Notes: generated by a model from the letters alone, not told the origin. A DNA stretch of 6,034 bases from an uncultured cyanobacterium (GCA_945836835.1 CAMAML010000084.1:1-6034); one strand, 5' to 3'. Positions 1 through 5,069 are shown, numbered from the stretch's first letter. A program made the numbers and translations.

Positions 1-19
1 GGTAAACTGCCACTCTACC
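1..19 (+). repeat. 3' end of an upstream array unit (partial)
   Basis: These bases match the ends of the two complete units (322-340 and 678-696): half of the 3' hairpin (AACTGCC, 5-11) and the closing-stem strand ACTCTACC (12-19). The rest of the unit, including its peptide gene, would lie left of the window. Confidence 0.85.
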
Positions 20-24
20 TTCAC

Positions 25-53
25 ATTATTTACGATACCTCCCTTTTTGTCAA
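25..53 (-). promoter_or_regulatory. Antisense promoter of the partial upstream unit
   Basis: Read on the - strand this is TTGACA (53-48), 17 bp, then AATAAT (30-25). Transcription would start at the GG at 19-18 and run left out of the window. The same arrangement with the same 17-bp spacing recurs at 346-374 and 702-730, although the spacer sequence differs. Confidence 0.7.
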
Positions 54-75
54 GTCTTATGATAAGAAATTTTAA

Positions 76-104
76 TTTACAAGTTAATGTTTTTATAATA
101 CAAT
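76..104 (+). promoter_or_regulatory. Promoter of peptide unit 1
   Basis: TTTACA (76-81), 17-bp spacer, TACAAT (99-104). The expected start is G111, six bases downstream, exactly the first base of the GGTAGAGT strand that closes the RNA fold. The same elements and spacing recur at unit 2 and at pflB. An overlapping TATAAT at 94-99 lies only 12 bp from TTTACA and is the less likely -10. Confidence 0.75.
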
Positions 105-204
105 ACGATTGGTAGAGTAAAAGGTGCTCTTTTCTAACGGAAAGCCAATCGCAATTATTTATTAGAATATTCGGGTTGGTCCCCGACTAGAAAGGAGGGT
201 CGAT

Positions 205-285
205 ATGAGCGATATCAATTTGACCTTATTTTTGATCTTCTTGATAATCTCCGTATTAAAAAACGGCTCTCTACTGAATAAGTAA
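205..285 (+). CDS. 26-aa hydrophobic peptide, candidate type I toxin (copy 1)
   Basis: The start is an ATG with a strong ribosome site, AAAGGAGGG (191-199), five bases upstream; the stop is TAA. The peptide begins MSDIN, has a hydrophobic stretch at residues 6-18 rich in Leu, Ile and Phe (LTLFLIFLIISVL), and ends polar: KNGSLLNK. That is one short membrane-spanning helix with a Lys-containing tail. Copy 2 (563-643) differs at six codons. Five differences are synonymous (codons 2, 3, 5, 12, 14) and one changes Leu24 to Pro, which strongly supports translation. The last codons lie inside the antisense terminator hairpin. Length, hydrophobicity, antisense RNA and tandem copies match type I toxins (Ibs, Ldr, Fst, TxpA), which act at the inner membrane. 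I do not recognise the family. A small regulatory membrane peptide is the main alternative. Confidence 0.85.
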   Translation: MSDINLTLFLIFLIISVLKNGSLLNK

Positions 286-294
286 GAGCCGTTT
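258..294 (-). terminator. Intrinsic terminator of antisense RNA 1, overlapping the peptide gene end
   Basis: A 10-bp perfect stem AAACGGCTCT/AGAGCCGTTT (261-270/285-294) encloses a 14-nt loop. On the - strand the stem runs into six consecutive T (263-258). On the + strand only GTTTAACCC follows, so termination should favour the antisense RNA. The stem contains peptide codons 19-22 and the end of the stop codon, so this sequence is both coding and terminator. Confidence 0.8.
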
Positions 295-340
295 AACCCT
301 CAAAAGAGCATCCGGCAGTTTGGAAAACTGCCACTCTACC
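258..340 (-). ncRNA. Candidate antisense antitoxin RNA of unit 1
   Basis: The predicted RNA starts at 340/339 (GGTAGAGT again, because the unit ends are inverted repeats) and stops near 258 after the hairpin and six U residues, about 80 nt. It is fully complementary to the 3' part of the peptide mRNA: the 3' hairpin, the ACCCTC that can mask the ribosome site, the stop codon and the last codons. Convergent 3'-overlapping antisense RNAs are the known layout of txpA/ratA, bsrG/SR4 and the Fst system. The RNA is inferred from promoter, terminator and conservation in both units; expression is not shown. Confidence 0.65.
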
Positions 341-345
341 TCCAT

Positions 346-374
346 ATTATTTACGATATCCTACATTTTGTCAA
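346..374 (-). promoter_or_regulatory. Antisense promoter of unit 1
   Basis: On the - strand: perfect TTGACA (374-369), 17-bp spacer, AATAAT (351-346, one mismatch to TATAAT), then the expected start at G340/G339. It diverges from the sense promoter of unit 2. Its -35 is closer to consensus than the sense TTTACA, consistent with an antitoxin RNA made in excess. Confidence 0.75.
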
Positions 375-432
375 GCCTTATGCAAAGAAATTTTAATTTG
401 CCCATTATATTGTATGTTTTTGGTTAATAATA

Positions 433-461
433 TTTACAAATTTATCATTTTATGATACAAT
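433..461 (+). promoter_or_regulatory. Promoter of peptide unit 2
   Basis: TTTACA (433-438), 17-bp spacer, TACAAT (456-461), with the expected start at G468, six bases on. Spacer bases differ from unit 1 but the two boxes and their distance are identical. Confidence 0.75.
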
Positions 462-562
462 ACAATCGGTAGAGTAAAAGATGCTCTTTTTCTAACGGAA
501 AGCCAATCGCAATTACTAATTGAAATCTTCGGGTTGGTTCCCGACTAGAAAGGAGGGTCGAT

Positions 563-643
563 ATGAGTGACATCAACTTGACCTTATTTTTGATCTTTTT
601 GATTATCTCCGTATTAAAAAACGGCTCTCTACCGAATAAGTAA
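563..643 (+). CDS. 26-aa hydrophobic peptide, candidate type I toxin (copy 2)
   Basis: ATG start five bases after AAAGGAGGG (549-557), TAA stop. Same length as copy 1 and identical in 25 of 26 residues, with Pro instead of Leu at residue 24, outside the hydrophobic core. The predicted membrane stretch (residues 6-18) is unchanged. All other codon differences are third-position and silent. The codons overlapping the antisense RNA and its terminator are nearly invariant, as expected when one sequence serves as peptide and RNA structure. Function is inferred from layout; no family is recognised. Confidence 0.85.
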   Translation: MSDINLTLFLIFLIISVLKNGSLPNK

Positions 644-652
644 GAGCCGTTT
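616..652 (-). terminator. Intrinsic terminator of antisense RNA 2
   Basis: 10-bp stem 619-628/643-652 with a 14-nt loop. The - strand runs into six T (621-616). The stem is identical to the unit 1 copy. The loop carries the only amino-acid-changing difference of the peptide (CTG to CCG). Confidence 0.8.
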
Positions 653-696
653 GACCCATAAGAGCATCCGGCAGTTGTTCAAGCTGCCACTCTACC
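616..696 (-). ncRNA. Candidate antisense antitoxin RNA of unit 2
   Basis: The predicted start is 696/695 and the end is near 616 after the terminator, about 80 nt. It is complementary to the 3' part of the unit 2 mRNA. It differs from antisense RNA 1 mainly in the 3' hairpin loop (GTTCA region against GGA) and the ACCCTC/GACCC segment, so each antisense RNA may prefer its own mRNA. Expression is inferred. Confidence 0.65.
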
Positions 697-701
697 TTCA
701 T

Positions 702-730
702 ATTATTTACGATACCCTTCATTTTGTCAA
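702..730 (-). promoter_or_regulatory. Antisense promoter of unit 2, divergent from pflB
   Basis: On the - strand: TTGACA (730-725), 17-bp spacer, AATAAT (707-702), start at G696/G695. It lies back to back with the pflB promoter; only 30 bp separate the two -35 boxes, so polymerase binding or supercoiling could link them. Confidence 0.7.
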
Positions 731-740
731 GCCTTATACT

Positions 741-755
741 AAGAAATTTTAATTT
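741..755. promoter_or_regulatory. Conserved AAGAAATTTTAATTT element between divergent promoters
   Basis: The same 15 bases occur at 64-78, 385-399 and here, each just upstream of an antisense -35 and upstream of, or touching, a sense -35. The core AAATT-TT-AATTT is a palindrome. It could be an operator or an A/T-rich UP element. It could also be a by-product of the duplication, since the copies are related by descent. Confidence 0.4.
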
Positions 756-760
756 ACAAT

Positions 761-789
761 TTTACAACGCAAAAAAGATGTAGTATAAT
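761..789 (+). promoter_or_regulatory. pflB operon promoter
   Basis: TTTACA (761-766), 17-bp spacer, TATAAT (784-789), with the expected start at G796. Box spacing and start distance equal those of the two peptide promoters. The first transcribed bases are also alike (GGTAcgGTAAA against GGTAgaGTAAA). I see no clear FNR or Rex operator nearby. Confidence 0.75.
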
Positions 790-795
790 CTTATC

Positions 796-868
796 GGTAC
801 GGTAAAGTCTCACGGCAAGGCATGCTTGATTGGGGGCTTACCGCAACAGCTTAGGGAGAAAATGTATC
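796..868 (+). promoter_or_regulatory. pflB 5' leader with possible hairpin and ribosome site
   Basis: The 73-nt leader can form CGGTAA-A-GTC (800-809) with GGCTTACCG (835-843), enclosing a small CAAG/CTTG hairpin (816-819/825-828). AGGGAG at 853-858 is the ribosome site and selects the ATG at 869. A longer reading from TTG at 830 would start inside the hairpin and add 13 residues not expected in PFL. No known riboswitch is recognised. Confidence 0.45.
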
Positions 869-2956
869 ATGGAAACGTTATTGGAAAAGAAAATATATTC
901 AACAACACCGTTTGTTTCGGGAAAATGGGAAACCGAGATTAACGTAAGGGATTTTATCCAAAAGAATTACACTTTGTATGAAGGCGACTCCGAATTTCTT
1001 GCACCCGCAACCGAAGGGACAAAAAAACTTTGGGCGGAATGTATGGATCTGTTCAAAAAAGAACGTGAAAACGGCGGGGTTCTCGATATGGACACGGAAA
1101 TTGTCTCAACTATTACCTCGCACGGTGCAGGGTATATAGATAAGTCCCTCGAAACAATCGTCGGGCTTCAGACGGACAAGCCCCTAAAGCGTTCACTCCA
1201 GCCGTTTGGCGGGATAAGAATGGCGGAGGCTTCCTGTCATTCTTACGGATACAAAGTCAGCCCCGAGGTTTCGGAAATCTTTACAAAATACAGAAAAACC
1301 CACAACCAGGGAGTTTTCGACGCTTATACGCCCGAGATGAAGGCTGCTCGCCATGCGGCAATTATTACGGGGTTGCCCGACGCTTACGGAAGAGGACGTA
1401 TAATAGGGGATTACAGAAGGGTTGCTCTCTACGGTATAGATAGGTTAATCGAGGACAAAAAAGAGCAGTTTGCATCTTTGTCGGGTGAAATGCGTCCCGA
1501 AAAAATTCAGTTGAAAGAAGAAATTTCCGAACAAATTCGAGCATTAAACGAGATGAAAGAACTCGGTCAAATTTACGGATTTGACATCTCAAAACCTGCC
1601 CGTAACGCAAAAGAGGCTATCCAGTGGCTTTATTTCGGCTACCTTGCGGCAGTCAAGGAGCAAAACGGAGCTGCGATGAGTATTGGCAGAACTTCCACTT
1701 TCCTTGATATTTTTATCGAAAGAGATTTGAAAGACGGAATTATCACCGAGAGTGAAGCTCAAGAGATGATTGACCATTTCATCATGAAATTGAGGCTTGT
1801 CAAGTTTGCAAGAACGCCTGAATATAACGAGCTTTTCTCGGGCGATCCGACCTGGGTTACGGAGTCCATAGCGGGCGTCGGGATTGACGGCAGACCGCTT
1901 GTTACGAAAAATTCGTTCCGCTACTTGCACACGCTGGAAAACCTCGGAACTTCGCCTGAGCCTAATTTGACGGTTCTTTGGTCGACAAAATTGCCTCACG
2001 GGTTTAAAAAATATTGTGCTCACATCTCAATTACGACTTCATCAATTCAGTACGAAAACGACGATGTAATGCGGGTTACACACGGGGACGACTATGCTAT
2101 TGCGTGTTGCGTCTCGTCTATGGTTGTCGGAAAAGAAATGCAGTTTTTCGGAGCAAGAGCAAACCTTGCAAAATGCTTACTCTACGCAATAAACGGCGGG
2201 GTTGACGAAAGGTTAAAAACTCAAGTCGGTCCTAAATACCGTCCGATAACGTCGGAATATCTCGATTTTGACGAGGTTATGGAAAGATACGACGATATGA
2301 TGGAGTGGCTTGCAGGGTTGTACGTAAACACTTTGAACATAATCCATTATATGCACGACAAATACTGTTACGAACGCTCTCAAATGGCTCTGCATGACAG
2401 GGACGTAAAGCGGTATTTTGCGACGGGTATTGCGGGATTATCGGTTGTCGCCGACTCTCTGTCCGCAATCAAGTATGCAAAAGTTAAAACCGTACGTGAT
2501 GAAAACGGTATCGTTACAGACTACGAAATCGAAGGGGATTACCCGAAATACGGCAACAACGACGACAGAGTCGACGAGTTAGCGGTTCATCTTGTAAAAA
2601 CATTTATGAACAAGATTAGAAAACACTACACTTACAGAAATTCAATTCCGACAATGTCGATTTTGACAATCACTTCAAACGTCGTCTATGGCAAGAAAAC
2701 GGGCAACACTCCTGACGGAAGAAAAGCGGGGGTTCCGCTTGCTCCGGGGGCTAACCCTATGCACGGGCGTGACAGCCACGGTGCGGTCGCTTCACTTGCG
2801 TCCGTTGCAAAACTTCCGTTCAGTGACGCTCAAGACGGTATTTCAAACACCTTCTCGATTATCCCGAACGCACTTGGTAAAGATGAAGTCTTTATGGGCG
2901 ATTTGGATATGGACTTGAGCCTCGATTGCGGATGTTGCGAAGATAATATTCAGTAG
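869..2956 (+). CDS. pflB: Pyruvate formate-lyase core subunit, lacking the C-terminal radical domain
   Basis: This is formate C-acetyltransferase, which converts pyruvate and CoA to acetyl-CoA and formate in the cytosol during fermentation. The 695-residue product carries the PFL core, including the stretch YAIACCVSS with the catalytic pair Cys413-Cys414, followed by GKEMQFFGARANLAK, and near the end DGISNTFSIIPNALGKDE. Usual PFLs are about 740-760 residues and continue into a glycyl-radical domain. This one instead ends in an acidic, Cys-containing tail (Cys687, Cys689, Cys690) at a TAG stop (2954-2956). The radical domain is the next gene, in the same frame, 36 bases on. The core shows no frameshift or decay. 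The start at 869 is chosen from AGGGAG at 853-858. It is either a two-subunit enzyme or one made by amber readthrough. Confidence 0.95.
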   Translation: METLLEKKIYSTTPFVSGKWETEINVRDFIQKNYTLYEGDSEFLAPATEGTKKLWAECMDLFKKERENGGVLDMDTEIVSTITSHGAGYIDKSLETIVGLQTDKPLKRSLQPFGGIRMAEASCHSYGYKVSPEVSEIFTKYRKTHNQGVFDAYTPEMKAARHAAIITGLPDAYGRGRIIGDYRRVALYGIDRLIEDKKEQFASLSGEMRPEKIQLKEEISEQIRALNEMKELGQIYGFDISKPARNAKEAIQWLYFGYLAAVKEQNGAAMSIGRTSTFLDIFIERDLKDGIITESEAQEMIDHFIMKLRLVKFARTPEYNELFSGDPTWVTESIAGVGIDGRPLVTKNSFRYLHTLENLGTSPEPNLTVLWSTKLPHGFKKYCAHISITTSSIQYENDDVMRVTHGDDYAIACCVSSMVVGKEMQFFGARANLAKCLLYAINGGVDERLKTQVGPKYRPITSEYLDFDEVMERYDDMMEWLAGLYVNTLNIIHYMHDKYCYERSQMALHDRDVKRYFATGIAGLSVVADSLSAIKYAKVKTVRDENGIVTDYEIEGDYPKYGNNDDRVDELAVHLVKTFMNKIRKHYTYRNSIPTMSILTITSNVVYGKKTGNTPDGRKAGVPLAPGANPMHGRDSHGAVASLASVAKLPFSDAQDGISNTFSIIPNALGKDEVFMGDLDMDLSLDCGCCEDNIQ

Positions 2957-2979
2957 AAAGTTTTAGCAAAAATAATTAT

Positions 2980-2984
2980 GGGAG
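2980..2984 (+). promoter_or_regulatory. Ribosome binding site that sets the start of the radical-domain gene
   Basis: GGGAG lies eight bases before the ATG at 2993. The alternative ATG at 2978 overlaps this site and has no purine-rich site of its own, so 2993 is preferred. Its presence argues that the radical domain is translated separately. Confidence 0.65.
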
Positions 2985-2992
2985 ATAAAATT

Positions 2993-3244
2993 ATGCCAAC
3001 AACTCAACAGGAAGAAAACTTAATCAATTTGCTTGACGGTTACGCACAACAGGGCGGACACCACCTTAACGTGAATGTTTTGAACAAAGAAACTTTGCTT
3101 GACGCCCAAAAACATCCCGAAAAATATCCTCAATTAACGGTTAGAGTTTCGGGGTATGCGGTTAACTTTATCAAATTGACCAAAGAACAGCAGGATGATG
3201 TAATTTCAAGAACTTTCCACAACAGTTTGAGCAAAAACATATAA
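2993..3244 (+). CDS. grcA: Stand-alone glycyl-radical domain of pyruvate formate-lyase (GrcA/YfiD-like)
   Basis: The 83-residue protein is essentially the C-terminal domain of PFL: NLINLLDGYAQQGGHHLNVNV (residues 9-29), the PEKYPQLTVRVSGYAV block with the radical-bearing Gly54, then KLTKEQQDDVISRTF. In E. coli a similar small protein, GrcA (YfiD), replaces the oxygen-damaged PFL C-terminus, but there PflB keeps its own radical domain. Here the neighbouring PflB has none, so this protein is probably an obligatory subunit, not a repair spare. It would dock on the PflB core and be activated by PflA. It lacks the N-terminal extension of E. coli GrcA (127 residues). It lies between pflB and pflA, 5 bases from pflA, so it is surely co-transcribed. 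The symbol reflects similarity, not proven orthology. If the upstream TAG is read through, this is instead the end of PflB. Confidence 0.9.
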   Translation: MPTTQQEENLINLLDGYAQQGGHHLNVNVLNKETLLDAQKHPEKYPQLTVRVSGYAVNFIKLTKEQQDDVISRTFHNSLSKNI

Positions 3245-3249
3245 AACTG

Positions 3250-3999
3250 ATGTCGGAAATTCTGGGAAATATTCATTCAATAGAAACCTGCGGGACGGTA
3301 GACGGCCCGGGGGTAAGGTTTGTGGTGTTCTTTCAGGGGTGCCCGATGCGGTGCAAATATTGCCACAACCCCGACACCTGGAACACCACGGAAAACCACA
3401 CCGTATCCGTTGACGAAATTTTACGCCAATATGATGGGGTAAAAAATTTTCTCACAAACGGCGGTCTGACCGCAACGGGCGGTGAACCTCTGTTACAAAT
3501 TGATTTTTTGACGGAGCTGTTTTGTCGTGCAAAAGAAAAAAGTATCCATACCGCACTGGATACTTCGGGGGTACTGTTTAACCCCGAAAATACGACAAAA
3601 ATCGACGAGTTGCTGAAGGCTGTCGACCTTGTAATGCTTGATATTAAGCATATTGACGATACGGAACACAAGAAACTTACGGGGCATTCAAACAAAAATA
3701 TATTAAAGTTTGCAAAATACGTTTCCGACAAGTGTATTCCTCTTTGGATACGGCACGTGGTCGTCCCGACGATTACCGACGAGGAGAGATATTTGAGAGA
3801 ACTCGGCAAATTTATGGCAAGCCTCAAAACGGTTAAGGCACTGGATGTATTGCCATACCACGATATGGCGAAACCAAAGTACGCACAATTAGGGATTGAT
3901 TATCCCCTGAAAGACTTGCCGCCGCTCACAAAAGAGGAGGCACTGAACGCTCGAGGGATTATTTTGGAAGAGTTTGGGCGGGTTCGCAAGACAAAATAA
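3250..3999 (+). CDS. pflA: Pyruvate formate-lyase activating enzyme (radical SAM)
   Basis: PflA uses S-adenosylmethionine and a [4Fe-4S] cluster to abstract a hydrogen from the PFL radical glycine, here Gly54 of the small upstream protein. The 249-residue length is normal (about 246 in E. coli). The cluster motif CX3CX2C is Cys31-Cys35-Cys38 (GCPMRCKYCHNPDTW). The SAM-binding GGEP is at residues 77-80. The N-terminal SIETCGTVDGPGVRFV block and DVLPYHDMAKPKY near the C-terminus are typical of the family. The start follows the previous stop by 5 bases with no visible Shine-Dalgarno, so translation is probably coupled to the radical-domain gene. It ends 22 bases from the convergent transporter gene, with no clear intrinsic terminator between. 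Confidence 0.96.
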   Translation: MSEILGNIHSIETCGTVDGPGVRFVVFFQGCPMRCKYCHNPDTWNTTENHTVSVDEILRQYDGVKNFLTNGGLTATGGEPLLQIDFLTELFCRAKEKSIHTALDTSGVLFNPENTTKIDELLKAVDLVMLDIKHIDDTEHKKLTGHSNKNILKFAKYVSDKCIPLWIRHVVVPTITDEERYLRELGKFMASLKTVKALDVLPYHDMAKPKYAQLGIDYPLKDLPPLTKEEALNARGIILEEFGRVRKTK

Positions 4000-4021
4000 A
4001 ATGCTTGCAGGTCAAAAATAA

Positions 4022-5044
4022 TCAGTCCAAATTTTTGATATAAAGTTCTTCGATTAGAACGCATGCGGTCGCAGCCATTGCAGGTGCAAACAACGCCCCG
4101 ATTATCCCGAAGTATTTCGCCGCAACAAACAGTGCCAAAAATATTATGATAGGGTGCATTTTGAGTAACTTTCCAAACGCATAAGGTCGTACGATATTGT
4201 TTTCAATAAGCTGTGCCGCCGCAAACACAACAGCAACAATAGCCATTGCCCCCCAGCCCGCTTCGTGGGTTACGACAAGCCCGATTATAAGTGCGATTGC
4301 AGGCCCGATAACGGGGATTATATCCAAAATTGCCGTGATTAAGGCAAGCAGAACGGCATATTCGATTTTAAAAAGCATAAGCCCCGCAAGCATTACAAGC
4401 CCGACACTTGCGATTGCACATATTTGAGCGAAAATGTACCCACCAATTCTATGTCCCGTAATGTCAATAATTTGACTTGCCTTCTCTCTCATTTTTGAAG
4501 GGAAAAGTTGTAACGTCGTTGCTTTTATCACGTCTTTATCGCAAAGCAGGTAGAAAATAAAGATTACGGACAGGAAAATATACACAAACGCCGAACCCAA
4601 TCCCCCGATAAACTGGACGATATTGTTAAAAGCGTTTGAGGAAAGGTTTGCCAACGTATCGAATACCGTTGCGATATTTACGTCGGAAATCCCGAGCCTA
4701 AGGAGCATGTGGTTTGTATGCACAAGATTGTTTATGTCGGTAACGTATCTCGGAAACTCGTTTGCAAACGAGCCGATTTGATAACCTGCCAAAACGAGTA
4801 TGGGTAAAATTAATATCGCAAGAATTACGATAGAACCGAAAAGCACGATGGAAGTTGCAATGGGACGACTATAACACTTGCTCAATTTCGTAACAAGCGG
4901 AGAAAGCGAACATGCAAAAACCAGTGCCGCAAAAAACATTATGGCAATATCGGGGTTTCTAAAAACAAAAATCAGAAATATAAGTGCCATAATCCCAAAC
5001 AGAATGTTACTTTTCGTAAGTTTTGCAAAAATTTTTTCCGGCAT
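4022..5044 (-). CDS. AI-2E family transporter (PerM/UPF0118-type membrane protein)
   Basis: This 340-residue inner-membrane protein has a typical length for the family. Hydrophobic segments lie roughly at residues 13-28, 33-51, 62-88, 150-168, 203-227, 230-262, 268-283 and 298-330. A soluble loop at about 90-148 separates the N- and C-terminal halves, as is usual. Family signatures are DIIPVIGPAIALIIG, IENNIVRPYAFGKLLKMHP and the final GIIGALFAPAMAA. Members have been tied to autoinducer-2 export, Na+/H+ exchange or unknown substrates; nothing here identifies the substrate. The ribosome site is GGGAGA (5056-5051), about 6 bases before the start. A TATAAT at 5075-5070 may be its own -10. It lies last in the - strand group, 107 bases after ogt. 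Confidence 0.93.
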   Translation of the reverse strand: MPEKIFAKLTKSNILFGIMALIFLIFVFRNPDIAIMFFAALVFACSLSPLVTKLSKCYSRPIATSIVLFGSIVILAILILPILVLAGYQIGSFANEFPRYVTDINNLVHTNHMLLRLGISDVNIATVFDTLANLSSNAFNNIVQFIGGLGSAFVYIFLSVIFIFYLLCDKDVIKATTLQLFPSKMREKASQIIDITGHRIGGYIFAQICAIASVGLVMLAGLMLFKIEYAVLLALITAILDIIPVIGPAIALIIGLVVTHEAGWGAMAIVAVVFAAAQLIENNIVRPYAFGKLLKMHPIIIFLALFVAAKYFGIIGALFAPAMAATACVLIEELYIKNLD

Positions 5045-5069
5045 ATTTTTTCTCCCGTGATTTTTAACA

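Larger units (their letters stand above)
111..340 (+). ncRNA. Structured mRNA of peptide unit 1 with 5'-3' long-range pairing
   Basis: This is the predicted ~230-nt transcript. Its ends pair: GGTAGAGT (111-118) with ACTCTACC (333-340), and GGTGCTCTTTT (123-133) with AAAAGAGCATC (302-312, one G-U). A 3' hairpin sits at 314-321/325-332 (8 bp, GGA loop). A 5-bp hairpin TCGGG/CCCGA (171-175/182-186) lies just before the Shine-Dalgarno. GAGGGT (195-200), in the ribosome site, can pair with ACCCTC (296-301). End-to-end folding with a masked ribosome site is typical of type I toxin mRNAs such as hok and aapA1. Applying that here is inference. The 3' end is not proven; the sense strand has no clear U-tract. 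Confidence 0.65.
468..696 (+). ncRNA. Structured mRNA of peptide unit 2
   Basis: Same fold as unit 1. The outer stem is GGTAGAGT (468-475) with ACTCTACC (689-696). The second stem is GATGCTCTT (480-488) with AAGAGCATC (660-668), where the G-U pair of unit 1 is A-U. The 3' hairpin is 670-676/682-688, where one A-U of unit 1 has become G-U. The TCGGG/CCCGA hairpin is at 529-533/540-544. The ribosome site can again be masked, here by GGGTC (555-559) with GACCC (653-657), using slightly different bases from unit 1. Pairing that survives base changes supports a selected structure. Confidence 0.65.
1..755. repeat. Tandem array of ~357-bp units (two complete, one cut by the window edge)
   Basis: Two near-identical units start at 111 and 468. 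The tail of a third (AACTGCC followed by ACTCTACC) lies at 5-19. The flanks between units are also related: each spacer (20-110, 341-467, 697-795) holds ATTATTTACGATA, then TTTTGTCAAG, then AAGAAATTTTAATTT. The second spacer is longer than the others, with extra AT-rich sequence around 400-432. The last spacer leads into pflB instead of another unit. Differences between units are mostly third-codon changes in the small ORF and changes that keep RNA pairing, so the copies look functional rather than decaying. The array continues to the left of the window. Confidence 0.95.

Noticed and set aside
111..204. Riboswitch or T-box leader for pflB
   Set aside because: No known aptamer core or T-box sequence. 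The structure surrounds a conserved small ORF and repeats in tandem with its own promoters.
261..294. Terminator for the sense peptide mRNA
   Set aside because: Only three T follow on the + strand, and the conserved pairing strands (302-340) lie beyond it, so the sense RNA probably continues.
1..755. CRISPR array or insertion sequence
   Set aside because: Units are 357 bp, without short regular repeats and unique spacers; there is no transposase and no terminal inverted repeat flanking a gene.
830..868. TTG start giving PflB 13 extra residues
   Set aside because: The ATG at 869 has an AGGGAG site at proper distance and gives the usual PFL N-terminus. The extra residues overlap the leader hairpin.
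1365..2468. Open frames of 60-144 codons on the - strand and in another + frame inside pflB
   Set aside because: They lie within a clearly conserved PFL gene, have no family features, and are explained as shadow frames.
2978..2992. Upstream ATG for the radical-domain gene
   Set aside because: It has no ribosome site and overlaps the GGGAG that serves the ATG at 2993.
2650..3000. pflB as a pseudogene broken by a point mutation
   Set aside because: Both parts are fully conserved, the radical part has its own ribosome site, and pflA is intact. A simple nonsense mutation would not be expected to add a linker and start signal. Not fully excluded without relatives.
3333..3888. Three - strand open frames inside pflA
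   Set aside because: The + strand holds an intact radical-SAM activase with all motifs. The opposite frames have no recognisable features.
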